The translations under genes and the position numbers were made by a program. A DNA stretch of 64,000 nucleotides, taken from contig NZ_CP072793.1 of NCBI RefSeq assembly GCF_017901175.1, positions 3,472,001 through 3,536,000 of the forward strand, written 5' to 3'. The notes under the pieces are model-generated. The model saw only the letters and a list, made by a program, of their open reading frames with translations, made no database searches and had not been told where the DNA came from. Shown in pieces: positions 51,087-59,452 of the stretch. This stretch comes from Thiothrix unzii. Its GTDB lineage: Bacteria > Pseudomonadota > Gammaproteobacteria > Thiotrichales > Thiotrichaceae. Every line of letters starts with the position of its first letter. Within the stretch, counting starts at the first letter, position 1.

Positions 51087-51648
51087 GTTGATTTATCTCA
51101 AATAAAAATTCTTTTTCTAGTTTTAGTAGATCTTTTTTTCTTGCTTTTAGAGGTTTTGCTGGAGTGCCTGTGTATATTTTCCAAGGTTGTGTATTATTTA
51201 ATACGAGTGCCATTGCCCCAATAGATGTTCCTTCCTCTAAGGTGACACCTGGCATAATAGTTGCGCCAGTTCCAATAATGCTATGGCGTTTAATATATGT
51301 AATGGCTTTAAATTCTTTTTTATATTTTTTTGGAATGGTAGAGTTGGTCATGGTGACTCCACTATAATCATCCGATTGTGTAAAGACTTTTACGCCGTAA
51401 GCAAGTGTGCAAAAGTCCTCTATTGTAATTCCTTTTTCTCCTCCAGCCAATAGGCAGTAGGGTGTAATATGTACAAAATTGCCGATTTTAATTTTTCCTG
51501 AAAGCAAGCAAAAATCATCAATTCGGCTATTGTCGCCAAGTATTATTTGTTCATGGTTGTAGATGCTGGCTAATGTACTGACTTTGATATTTTTACCTAG
51601 TGACTTAAATCCGAGATTCTCTAGTTCTGGTTGGGTATAGTAGGGCAT
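51070..51648 (-). CDS. Hexapeptide-repeat acyltransferase
   Basis: A 192-residue left-handed beta-helix transferase. Hexapeptide repeats run through ILGDNSRIDDFCLLSGKIKIGNFVHI and again through HSIIGTGATIMPGVTLEEGTSIGAMALV, ending with the common TGTPAKPLK. The probable catalytic His lies in the central loop region. Lying between wecE and a WecF-like gene, it may N-acetylate dTDP-4-amino-4,6-dideoxygalactose, a job done in E. coli by the unrelated GNAT enzyme WecD. That is inference from position. It overlaps wecE by 17 bases. Confidence 0.85.
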   Translation of the reverse strand: MPYYTQPELENLGFKSLGKNIKVSTLASIYNHEQIILGDNSRIDDFCLLSGKIKIGNFVHITPYCLLAGGEKGITIEDFCTLAYGVKVFTQSDDYSGVTMTNSTIPKKYKKEFKAITYIKRHSIIGTGATIMPGVTLEEGTSIGAMALVLNNTQPWKIYTGTPAKPLKARKKDLLKLEKEFLFEINQHDSIQ

Positions 51649-51652
51649 AAGT

Positions 51653-52702
51653 TTACCTATCAAATAATTGACTTAGTTGTAAGGATAGATTTTTGCTGCT
51701 AAAAATATTTACTGCCAGTTGTTGATTATGTTCGGCTTGAGCTTGTGTGATTTTTTCAAAGTTGAAAGCTTCAAATGTTTTTATATAAAATCCCATTTGA
51801 TTGAGAAATGCCCATGATGATGTATTTTCTCTCAAAAATACTGTTTTTCCTGCGCCGATAAGATTTATTATGTTGCCCATGGCTTGTTGCCTCGCATGAG
51901 CAAAAATTGCGACATCAATGCTCCCTAATAGTTTTAGGTAGCTATTGAAGTCCATGAAACTTAATAGGGCATTAAAGTTATCGCCGAAATGCTTTCTTCC
52001 TTGCTCTGCAATATGAAGGGCATAGTGCTGGTTTCCATAGGATAATGGGCAATGTAAAATTAAATTATTTTGCCTCAGAGTCTTTATTTTCTCAAAAATC
52101 TCAAGGTGGTTATTAGATGTGGTGGCGGAGTTTCCAATAAGAATATGTGTATTGAGATCTTCTTTTTTTGGTAGCTCATATGCGTTACAAATGTTGCTAG
52201 GATAGAGCAAGCATTCGTGGTAAATGCCTTTAGCTTGATAGTGTTGACGAGCCAATGCAATATCGCCGGGTAAATAAGAAACGAGATGGCCTATTTTAGG
52301 TATGGTACAGCGGCGTAGAAAATCATCTACTTTATTGCGCCAAGTATGATCTTTTGTCTGAAATGCATATAGATCAGCTCCCCATATAAACCAATAACTT
52401 CTCTTCAGCAACCAAGGCATAAGCGAAATCAACAGAATCAGCCTTTTATTGTGTAAGCCATGCAAAATAATTTTATTGGCTATAAGTCCTTTGCTGGCAA
52501 TAGAAAAAAGTAAGCGCAATGTTTGCTGCATTCCATGAATGGTGGTCAGGTTTTTTCGAGCGCGTAGTGTGGAGTGTGGATTCTTTCCAGAAATAATGAA
52601 GTGATGAACTTGTGGTTTGTGATGATCCTCAACAAACCGAATAAATGGCTCGATGAATTTATCATCCTCCATGATATGTAAGATAGTGGAATTAGACATC
52701 AT
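51653..52702 (-). CDS. WecF-like 4-acetamido-4,6-dideoxygalactose transferase (GT56)
   Basis: A 349-residue protein resembling WecF/RffT, which moves Fuc4NAc from dTDP to a lipid carrier in enterobacterial common antigen. Aligned features are the N-terminal LHIMEDDKFIEPFIRF, WFIWGADLYAFQT, ILIGNSATTSNNHLEI, LSFMDFNSYLKLLGSIDVAIFAHARQQAMGNIINLI and GKTVFLRENTSSW. The family assignment explains the presence of wecE upstream. The acceptor may differ, since other common-antigen genes (wecB, wecC, wecG) are not in the window. Confidence 0.75.
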   Translation of the reverse strand: MMSNSTILHIMEDDKFIEPFIRFVEDHHKPQVHHFIISGKNPHSTLRARKNLTTIHGMQQTLRLLFSIASKGLIANKIILHGLHNKRLILLISLMPWLLKRSYWFIWGADLYAFQTKDHTWRNKVDDFLRRCTIPKIGHLVSYLPGDIALARQHYQAKGIYHECLLYPSNICNAYELPKKEDLNTHILIGNSATTSNNHLEIFEKIKTLRQNNLILHCPLSYGNQHYALHIAEQGRKHFGDNFNALLSFMDFNSYLKLLGSIDVAIFAHARQQAMGNIINLIGAGKTVFLRENTSSWAFLNQMGFYIKTFEAFNFEKITQAQAEHNQQLAVNIFSSKNLSLQLSQLFDR

Positions 52703-52708
52703 GTTCCC

Positions 52709-53596
52709 CTAACAACGTTCGGGCATTGTGCCCAGTCGGAGGCGTAAGGTTTCGATCGTGTGGGTCAATTTCAACAAGGATGCCAGGCCCAGTAGCTTTA
52801 TGCGTTGGAATATACTCAGTTGTGGTCGTGTCAGTAGCCAGTGTGTGGCTTCCCATACGCTCCGACGGGGCGATAAGCGACTGATAGATTCAACTGACTC
52901 CATTAGACGAAGCTGTTTAATTTGGTAACGACCTCCCGCAACCCGGCGGGTCTGTTTAATTGCTCCCTGTAACGTCGTGCGCGGATGGGTATGCACCAAT
53001 ACGGTTGGGCAATAAATTAGCTGAAAACCATACTGTTGTGCCCGCCATGACCATTCTCTGTCCCCACCAGATAGCAGCCGTTCATCAAAAAAGCCAATTT
53101 CTTCAATTGATTCCCGTCTTACCAATATATTGGCAGTGGCTGCAAAATAGCTAGTTGAAATATTTTCCCTTTGACCAAAGCCTGTTAGCAATTGGTATTG
53201 TTCGGTAGTGCTTGGGTTTGATGAGGGGGAAAAATAGATCTCTCCACCGATAATGGCTTTTGAGGGGGCATTATTTAAAGCATCAACACCCTGTGTTAGC
53301 CATTCAGCTATAGGTTTGCAATCGGCATCCAGCAAAGCGAGGATTTCTCCACGCGCTACAGTAATGCCTGCATTGCGAGCGGCATATGAACCCTTGGTGT
53401 TACAAACAATTAGCACAGTTTTTAAATCAGGGTGATGCTTTGTGTGTAAGGCTGGCATTGAACCATTATCAACGATAATGATTTCAAAATCAGTGCATGG
53501 AAAGGTCTGATTTTTTAACCCGTCTAAACAATAATCCAAACCTGTTTGGTCGTTATAGGCTGGAATAATAACGGAAACAATAGGAGCTGTTGTCAT
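52709..53596 (-). CDS. Glycosyltransferase family 2
   Basis: A 295-residue GT-A glycosyltransferase: VSVIIPAYNDQTGLDYCLDGL at the N-terminus, IIVDNGSMPA, the metal-binding ALLDADCKP (DxD type, about residue 90), and SGGDREWSWRAQQYG (ED/DxEW, about residue 173). The C-terminal 60 residues contain amphipathic helices (FQRIKLLGLASLLKLTHTIETLRL) and no clear membrane span. It follows the WecF-like gene by six bases and belongs to the same reverse-strand run. Confidence 0.85.
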   Translation of the reverse strand: MTTAPIVSVIIPAYNDQTGLDYCLDGLKNQTFPCTDFEIIIVDNGSMPALHTKHHPDLKTVLIVCNTKGSYAARNAGITVARGEILALLDADCKPIAEWLTQGVDALNNAPSKAIIGGEIYFSPSSNPSTTEQYQLLTGFGQRENISTSYFAATANILVRRESIEEIGFFDERLLSGGDREWSWRAQQYGFQLIYCPTVLVHTHPRTTLQGAIKQTRRVAGGRYQIKQLRLMESVESISRLSPRRSVWEATHWLLTRPQLSIFQRIKLLGLASLLKLTHTIETLRLRLGTMPERC

Positions 53597-53600
53597 GGGT

Positions 53601-54812
53601 TTACCTGCCAGTAGATGAGGTTAAAAGTAAAGTATAAGATTGTATTGAATTTGCCCAGTCGAATTGATGTACTGTTTGGTATAATGCATTTCTACTGTAT
53701 TGTTTGCCTCGTTCTGGTTCATTTAACAATGCCTTTATGCTACCAGCCAGAAGGTTACTGTTATTAGCTTCCACCAGCAATCCCGTTTCCGCGTGGCGTA
53801 TCACATCCCGCACCGCAGGCAAATCACTGGCAATCACCGGGCAACCGCAGCCCATCGCTTCCACCATCACCAAACCCAGCCCTTCCATATCGCCATCCGC
53901 TGCTTGGATGAACGGGAACACCGCCAGCGTTGAGGTTTGGTATAGCCGCACGAGGCTAGAGTGTTCCAATCTGCCTAAAAAGGTCACGTGTTGGCTGATG
54001 CCGAGCGTTTCGCTTAACTGCATAAGGTCGACAAGTGCCGTGCCGCTGCCTGCTACCACCAATTGTAAATCGGGGTGAGTCGGTAATAATTGCTGCAAAG
54101 CGTGTAGCAAATACGGCAAGCCCTTTTTTTCCACTAATCGCCCGACAAACAGCAATTGATTAGCTGCGCGACTCACTTGTGGGTTGGGGATAAAGGTTTG
54201 CTGTAAATCTGTCCCCATTGGAATGACGCTGACTGGTGGTGGATTTGCACCAGCTAATGCCTGAATGGGGGCGAGCATGGCATGGCTGACCACTGTGACG
54301 GCTTGGCAACGTTGCACCACCCAGCGTTTCAAACGGGTACTGATGGCATCCTGCAACCCAAATAAATCGCCACCGTGTGAGGTGCAAATCAATGTTGGTT
54401 TGGTGGTTTTCCCCCATAACGCTAAAGCCGCGACCAAACCTTGTGGAATCAGCCAATGCGCATGTAGGGTGTCAACAGGATAAGTTTTTAGTAGCTTACG
54501 CAATGCCCACCATTGTCCGATAAAAAACAGCGGTAACAACAAGGTGTTCCAGCGGTTTTGTTTCAGGTTGGCTGAAATCCCACCATTGTAAGCCAAGGTT
54601 TCCCACGCAGTGGGCGCGTAACGGTAGCGGTAAACCTGCATTCCGTCCCACATTTCATCCACTTTTGCACCCGCAGCATGAGGAGCAAGTACCACCACGT
54701 TAAACGTTTCCGTCAAACGGCGGCTGAGGTCATAGACGAAACGCGGCTCGCTATCGCCTTTCCAGCGCGGAAAGGTGGAGGTGGTGACGAGTAACGTAGG
54801 CTTGCTTGCCAT
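53601..54812 (-). CDS. Glycosyltransferase family 4
   Basis: A 403-residue GT-B enzyme. N-terminal part: LLVTTSTFPRWKGDSEPRFVYDLSRRL and TLHAHWLIPQGLVAALA. C-terminal part: VIPMGTDLQQTFIP, LLFVGRLVEKKGLPYLLHALQQL and the sugar-nucleotide motif EGLGLVMVEAMGCGCPVIASDLPAVRDV (about residues 310-337). Base composition returns to the genomic norm here, in contrast to the AT-rich genes before it. It is separated from the next GT2 gene by one base. Confidence 0.87.
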   Translation of the reverse strand: MASKPTLLVTTSTFPRWKGDSEPRFVYDLSRRLTETFNVVVLAPHAAGAKVDEMWDGMQVYRYRYAPTAWETLAYNGGISANLKQNRWNTLLLPLFFIGQWWALRKLLKTYPVDTLHAHWLIPQGLVAALALWGKTTKPTLICTSHGGDLFGLQDAISTRLKRWVVQRCQAVTVVSHAMLAPIQALAGANPPPVSVIPMGTDLQQTFIPNPQVSRAANQLLFVGRLVEKKGLPYLLHALQQLLPTHPDLQLVVAGSGTALVDLMQLSETLGISQHVTFLGRLEHSSLVRLYQTSTLAVFPFIQAADGDMEGLGLVMVEAMGCGCPVIASDLPAVRDVIRHAETGLLVEANNSNLLAGSIKALLNEPERGKQYSRNALYQTVHQFDWANSIQSYTLLLTSSTGR

Positions 54813-54813
54813 T

Positions 54814-55758
54814 TCAGGCTACCGGTTGAGCGGTGTGGGGTGCGCGTTCATCGCAAGCGTCTTCTGCGATTTTTCCACCCAACGGCAATGGCGTGGCGGT
54901 ATTGCCTTGGTTGTAAATTAAGCTGGTGATTTGTTCCGACACTAATCCAATCAGGAAAATCAGCACCGAGGTGGATAGGAGCAATGCACTCATATTGGTG
55001 AACCGCCCCACGCTAATCAGGGTGTTGAGGTAATACGCCATGCCCAGCGCGAAAAAGCTCAGGCTAATCGGTAAAAACAGTTTCAGCGGTGAATGTAATG
55101 TGCCGATTTTGAAAATAATCAACAGGAAACGGAAACCGTCTTTGGTAATGTTCAAATGGCTCTTGCCAATGCGTTTTGGCGCGGTGATAGGTTCATACAC
55201 CACGCTGTAGCCGGAGCGGAAAAACGCCATCGTGCAAGTGGTGGGGTAGGAAAAACCATTCGGTAGTAAATGCAGGAATTCGCGGAATTTTTCCGCCCGT
55301 GCTGCGCGGAAGCCAGAGGTCAAATCCTTCACCGTATGCCCTGTCATGTAAGACGCGAGGCGATTATACAGTGCGTTGCCAAAACCGCGTGCTTTGGAGG
55401 CTTGCGAGTCGCCATCACGCGCTCCGACCGCCATGTCGTAACCGTTGTGGATGTGAGTCAGCAAGCGCGGAATGTCTTCCGGTTGATGTTGCCCATCCGC
55501 ATCCATAAACACCAGAATTTCACCGGAAGCGTGACGCGCTCCGCTTTTGATCGCTGCACCATTACCCATGCTATAGGGGTGAGTGACGACGAAAACACCA
55601 TTGGAAAGGCAGACTTCCGCAGTGTTGTCGGTCGAGCCATCATTGACCACGATGATTTCTGCATCAGGGTATTGCTTACGCAAGCGCGGGAGAAAGCTTT
55701 TTAAGCCGTCTGCCTCATTCTTGGCGGGCAGGATAATCGACAAGTTTGGCTTGTTCAT
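54814..55758 (-). CDS. Glycosyltransferase family 2, polyprenyl-phosphate type
   Basis: A 314-residue DPM1/GtrB-like glycosyltransferase: LSIILPAKNEADGLKSFLPRL, VVNDGSTDNTAEV, VFMDADGQHQPEDIPRLL (DxD, about residue 92), DLTSGFRAARAEKF, and two C-terminal membrane helices (about residues 228-250 and 258-282). Such enzymes load a sugar onto undecaprenyl phosphate for use by a GT-C transferase on the periplasmic side. The upstream overlapping gene encodes just such a membrane protein. Overlap with that gene is 44 bases. Confidence 0.85.
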   Translation of the reverse strand: MNKPNLSIILPAKNEADGLKSFLPRLRKQYPDAEIIVVNDGSTDNTAEVCLSNGVFVVTHPYSMGNGAAIKSGARHASGEILVFMDADGQHQPEDIPRLLTHIHNGYDMAVGARDGDSQASKARGFGNALYNRLASYMTGHTVKDLTSGFRAARAEKFREFLHLLPNGFSYPTTCTMAFFRSGYSVVYEPITAPKRIGKSHLNITKDGFRFLLIIFKIGTLHSPLKLFLPISLSFFALGMAYYLNTLISVGRFTNMSALLLSTSVLIFLIGLVSEQITSLIYNQGNTATPLPLGGKIAEDACDERAPHTAQPVA

Positions 55759-57721
55759 GCTTCGTCACCTTTATTTCTTGTTGTAATCGTTGTTCGAGCA
55801 CGGCCTTCATATTATCAATGTCAGGCTGGCGGACTTTTAATATGAGGCATGAACGCCAATGGTTGCATAAGTCATGTTCTGCTTGTGCCAGTTTATTAAT
55901 GGCTTGCTCTACTAACCCAGCGGAAGCCAAGTACGTGGCCTGTAATAGCATCAAATCAACGTCCGGGCGTAGCGCGTATGCAGCCTCCATGTGTTGCATG
56001 GTTTCTTCAAGATTACCTTGAGTTAGCTGAATCTGTGCTTGCCAGTAGGCTAATAGGTAGGGCATATGACCTTTCTGTAACCCGGCAATTTGTTGCAGAT
56101 CATGGCTGAATTTCAGCATATTGTTAGCGGTCAGTTGTTGTTGACACTGATGTTCTGTCCATTGAGCGGCAAGGTTGGCATACAGTTCAGATGCTACATC
56201 GACATATCCGGCCGTTTGGAGTTCCGTTAATGCTGTTTCAAGATGTTGCGGCGTGATAGAGGCCGTTTGGCACTCATCAATGAGTTTTTTGATGATCAAG
56301 TAAGATGAGGTGTTGCTATCTAAGCTAGATTGTTTGAGTTGAGTTTGTAAGTTTTGCCGTACTTCAGGGGCGAGGTGCTCACCGACTAAGCTTTCCACCA
56401 TTTCTAAAGTGCGTTGGGAGCGTGGATGTTGTTCCAGCCAACTCAATGCCATCTCTGTTGGGTTAGTCCAACGTTGGGCATTGTGGAATGTTATGCCCGC
56501 CAACAGCAGCAAGTAAACGACAAAGGTGGCTTTGAATACCATTTGCAATTTCGGCAAGTGTTGAATGCCTAACAATAGGTAGTAAGCGATGGCAAAGGCA
56601 AAACCGTACAGCGGCAGGTAGTTGCGGTGTTCAAAGTAAAGCTCTAATGCGATGGTGGTGGACTCTAATAAATGCCCACCCAAGAACCAAGCAATCGCAA
56701 AAGCGGTAACAGGTTGTGATTTGCGGATAAGAAACGGAATTAATATCAGCAGGATAATACCCAATACGGCAGGCAGGGTGGTATGCGGTGTAAGCCAGCT
56801 CGTGGATGTCACGAAATCATCATGGAATAAGGTATTGCCATTTAAACGTGGTAGCAGGATGTTGGCGATGTAATCCCATAACACCCGCGTTTCTGACAGT
56901 AAGCGTTCTTCCAAAGTAAACGGGCGTTCCGCATAATTTTTTGTTTGTGTGACAACAAAGAGCAAGAAAAAAGCCAATGCTGCGAAGGGCAGCCATACCA
57001 TCAGCAATAAAGGTTTTATCAGGCCGGGTGCTGCGGACGCATTCAGGGGGCGTAACAAAAAGTATTCCACCACCAAGATGTAAACCACCAGCAAAATACC
57101 ATTTTCTTTACTGAGCATTGCCAGTAGTAAACTGCATCCAACTCCCAGAACTAAGCTTGCCCAAGCTTTCACAGGGGATGTGGCAAGCTGTTTACGACCG
57201 TGTAAATAAAATAACAGGCCAGTCAAAGTGAATAACGCACTGAGTTCCGTCATGCGTTGAACAACGTACAGCACGGTATTCACCTGCATGGGATGTAATA
57301 GCCATAGTGCCGTTGCACCGAATGCCAATCCTGCTTTAGCTTTGTCTGTCAGTGAAGTTAATGCTGCCAATTTCATGGAAAGCCAAAATAATAAGACTCC
57401 ATTCAGTAGATGAAGCATCAGATTGGTGTACTTGAAGTCTGCGGCAACCGCGCCGCTCCAGCTTGAGTCATTGATGTAGAAACTGGCAAGGCTGATGGGT
57501 CTTCCGGTGGGGCCTGTATTGCTGTTTAAAATATACAGGGCGAGGTCGTGCCAAATACCTAATCGCTCATGTTGTCCCATGCTGCTTAGGTTAGGGGTGT
57601 CATCAAGGATAAAGGGGCTGTGTAAACCGCTACTGTAAAGAAATAGGGTTATTGCCAGTAAGGCAAACAGTGCGATTGCTAGCAGTTTGCTGGTTGTGAG
57701 ATTCGAGTGGGTATACGTCAT
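55715..57721 (-). CDS. GT-C-like membrane protein with TPR tail, possible pilin glycosyltransferase
   Basis: A 668-residue protein with about ten to twelve membrane helices in residues 12-400 and a soluble helical tail (about residues 420-650) with TPR-like repeats. The first periplasmic loop holds FILDDTPNL with Asp40-Asp41, the acidic pair expected in GT-C transferases. TNLMLHLLNGVLLFWL and LLHPMQVNTVLYVVQRMTELSALFTL match the TMTC-type pattern. Directly downstream of pilA and overlapping a polyprenyl-sugar synthase gene, it is a candidate for attaching sugar to pilin (compare TfpW beside pilA in Pseudomonas). The function is inferred from context. Confidence 0.7.
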   Translation of the reverse strand: MTYTHSNLTTSKLLAIALFALLAITLFLYSSGLHSPFILDDTPNLSSMGQHERLGIWHDLALYILNSNTGPTGRPISLASFYINDSSWSGAVAADFKYTNLMLHLLNGVLLFWLSMKLAALTSLTDKAKAGLAFGATALWLLHPMQVNTVLYVVQRMTELSALFTLTGLLFYLHGRKQLATSPVKAWASLVLGVGCSLLLAMLSKENGILLVVYILVVEYFLLRPLNASAAPGLIKPLLLMVWLPFAALAFFLLFVVTQTKNYAERPFTLEERLLSETRVLWDYIANILLPRLNGNTLFHDDFVTSTSWLTPHTTLPAVLGIILLILIPFLIRKSQPVTAFAIAWFLGGHLLESTTIALELYFEHRNYLPLYGFAFAIAYYLLLGIQHLPKLQMVFKATFVVYLLLLAGITFHNAQRWTNPTEMALSWLEQHPRSQRTLEMVESLVGEHLAPEVRQNLQTQLKQSSLDSNTSSYLIIKKLIDECQTASITPQHLETALTELQTAGYVDVASELYANLAAQWTEHQCQQQLTANNMLKFSHDLQQIAGLQKGHMPYLLAYWQAQIQLTQGNLEETMQHMEAAYALRPDVDLMLLQATYLASAGLVEQAINKLAQAEHDLCNHWRSCLILKVRQPDIDNMKAVLEQRLQQEIKVTKHEQAKLVDYPARQE

Positions 57722-57805
57722 TTTAGTGTTTTTATAATGAGTTTAAGTGCTGAGTTTGGGTGTCGATAGGTGAATCCGTGATGAACGTGGTTAGATTGGT
57801 TAACG

Positions 57806-57832
57806 AAGAAAGCCCCCAGAGGAGGCTTTCTT
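57806..57832 (-). terminator. Terminator after pilA
   Basis: On the reverse strand AAGAAAGCCTCC (57832-57821) pairs with GGGGGCTTTCTT (57817-57806) through a 3-base loop, 12 bp with one G-T pair. It lies 21 bases after the pilA stop and separates pilA from the glycosyltransferase genes, so those need their own promoter or read-through. Confidence 0.8.
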
Positions 57833-57852
57833 GCAGCTTTACTAAGGCTGTA

Positions 57853-58287
57853 TTATGTCCGGCAGCTTGATGGACGGTATTTTTGCGCTACAGTGCCGTT
57901 TAATTTACAGCTCCAAGTGATAGAGCCACTGCTATTGGTTGGCGTGAGCAGCAGAGTTGCGCCGGGTGTTACGTTAGTGCGGTAAGTAATGGTGATAACA
58001 CCTGCGGCACCTACGGCAACAGAACGTACGGAGTTACCACCGATGTTGGTTGCGGTAGCCAAGCCTGCTTCTACGTTGCTTGTTGGGAATGCACCACGGT
58101 CTGCAAAGAATTCAGTAACACCAGATTTTGCGCTGGCAGCCAAGTTCAAACCTTCAGTAACGTGTGAACGCTTGGTGTAATCTTGGTAAGCTGGCATGGC
58201 AATCGCTGCCAGAATGCCGATGATGGCGACAACGATCATCAATTCGATCAGGGTGAAGCCTTGTTGGGCTTTTGCTTTCATGCTCAT
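57853..58287 (-). CDS. pilA: Type IV major pilin PilA
   Basis: A 144-residue prepilin: leader MSMKAKAQQG, cleavage between Gly10 and Phe11 by PilD, then the classic FTLIELMIVVAIIGILAAIA helix with Glu15 (Glu5 of mature pilin). The globular part is short and Thr/Ser-rich (TITYRTNVTPGATLLLTPTNSSG), and the C-terminal disulfide loop is C127-C142. The ribosome site AAGGAG lies eight bases before ATG 58287. Transcription is expected from the sigma-54 promoter at 58358-58373. It is followed by a terminator and by candidate glycosylation genes. Confidence 0.96.
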   Translation of the reverse strand: MSMKAKAQQGFTLIELMIVVAIIGILAAIAMPAYQDYTKRSHVTEGLNLAASAKSGVTEFFADRGAFPTSNVEAGLATATNIGGNSVRSVAVGAAGVITITYRTNVTPGATLLLTPTNSSGSITWSCKLNGTVAQKYRPSSCRT

Positions 58288-58357
58288 TGAGAAACTCCTT
58301 GTTATTAGGATTGAATTTGGATTTTGGGTCAGTCAATTTTTCTGACGGAAATACTTT

Positions 58358-58373
58358 TGCAGGAAGCGTGCCA
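58358..58373 (-). promoter_or_regulatory. Sigma-54 promoter of pilA
   Basis: On the reverse strand TGGCACGCTTCCTGCA, with GG and GC exactly ten bases apart, matches the -24/-12 consensus. Transcription should start near 58347, giving a leader of about 60 bases. In Pseudomonas pilA is likewise RpoN-dependent and activated by PilR. Confidence 0.85.
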
Positions 58374-58434
58374 AGGTAATTTCGCCTGTGAATGGCTGGA
58401 TTCTGCCGATAAATGGTAGTTGTGGACGGTGCTT

Positions 58435-58495
58435 GTGTCACAGGTGTGTCACTTTGTGACAGGCTGGCAGTCTGTGTCAGGCGTTAAAAGCTGTC
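58435..58495. promoter_or_regulatory. Cluster of GTGTC-type motifs, probable PilR enhancer
   Basis: GTGTC at 58435-58439, 58446-58450 and 58474-58478, its near-complement GTGAC at 58456-58460, and CTGTC at 58491-58495. In Pseudomonas PilR binds tandem (C/G)TGTC motifs upstream of the sigma-54 pilA promoter. Here they sit about 90-150 bases upstream of the expected start, the usual enhancer distance. The first three are spaced by 10-11 bases, placing them on one face of the helix. Confidence 0.6.
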
Positions 58496-58549
58496 ACTGC
58501 CCAGTCCGCTTGTTATACTGCAAGACATGTATCTGCCGTGAGAGTAAAA

Positions 58550-59302
58550 ATGTCGTCATCCGCTGTTGAGTTCGTCAAGCCGCCAAAATCGTTGCTGAGT
58601 AAAGTGGGCAAAGCTATTAGCGAGTACCGTTTGATCCGTGAAGGCGACCGGATTTTGCTGGGGCTGTCCGGTGGTAAGGATTCACTGGCGTTACTGCACC
58701 TTTTGCATCATTTTCAGCGGCACGCACCGATCAAGTTTGAATTTGCTGCCGTCACCATTGACCCGCAAGCCGACACGTTTGACCCGTCACCGCTGATTCC
58801 GTACATGGAGAGTTTGGGCATTCCCTACCATTATGTGCGCGAACCGATCGTGAAGTTGGCGGAAACCCACATGGATAACGATTCCTACTGTGCGTTTTGC
58901 TCGCGTATGAAGCGGGGTTTGATGTACCGCACCGCTCGCGAACACGGTTATAACGTGCTGGCACTGGCACAACATTTGGATGATTTGGCGGAAAGTTTCC
59001 TGATGTCAGCGTTTCACGGCGGCAAACTCAAAACCATGAAAGCCCATTACCGTATTGATGCGGGGGATTTACGGGTCATTCGTCCGCTGGTGATGGTGCG
59101 CGAACGTCAGACGGCGGACTTTGCCAAAGCCGCCGCGTTGCCGGTGATCGTGGAAAATTGCCCGATGTGTTTCGATATGCCAACCCAACGCCAACACATG
59201 AAAGAACTGCTGGCAGGCGAGGAGCAACAAAACACTAATTTGTTCAAAAGTCTGTTGACTGCGATGCAACCGCTGCTGCGTGATGGCTTGGAAAACACTT
59301 GA
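58550..59302 (+). CDS. ttcA: tRNA 2-thiocytidine synthetase TtcA-family protein
   Basis: A 250-residue PP-loop ATPase of the TtcA family, which thiolates cytidine 32 in tRNA with the help of an Fe-S cluster. It has SGGKDS at 40-45, the cluster Cys pair in CAFCSRMKRGLMYRTA (about residue 110) and a third Cys region ENCPMCFDMPTQRQ near residue 205. ALAQHLDDLAESFLMSAFHGGKLKTM is the family block. The His-His of E. coli TtcA (GHHRDD) is replaced by QHLDD, so it may belong to a related branch. ATG 58550 is preferred to GTG 58538. Confidence 0.82.
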   Translation: MSSSAVEFVKPPKSLLSKVGKAISEYRLIREGDRILLGLSGGKDSLALLHLLHHFQRHAPIKFEFAAVTIDPQADTFDPSPLIPYMESLGIPYHYVREPIVKLAETHMDNDSYCAFCSRMKRGLMYRTAREHGYNVLALAQHLDDLAESFLMSAFHGGKLKTMKAHYRIDAGDLRVIRPLVMVRERQTADFAKAAALPVIVENCPMCFDMPTQRQHMKELLAGEEQQNTNLFKSLLTAMQPLLRDGLENT

Positions 59303-59452
59303 ATTGTTGACAATTCCCGTCTTTTTCCTCCATTCGGCTGGACACTTGGCATAGATTGTATAAAGATAGTCGTCGACAACAATCACGGCATCAGCCACAG
59401 CACCGCACTACGTTAGAAGCTTTACCCGACTAGAGATGAGGAGTCTACAATA

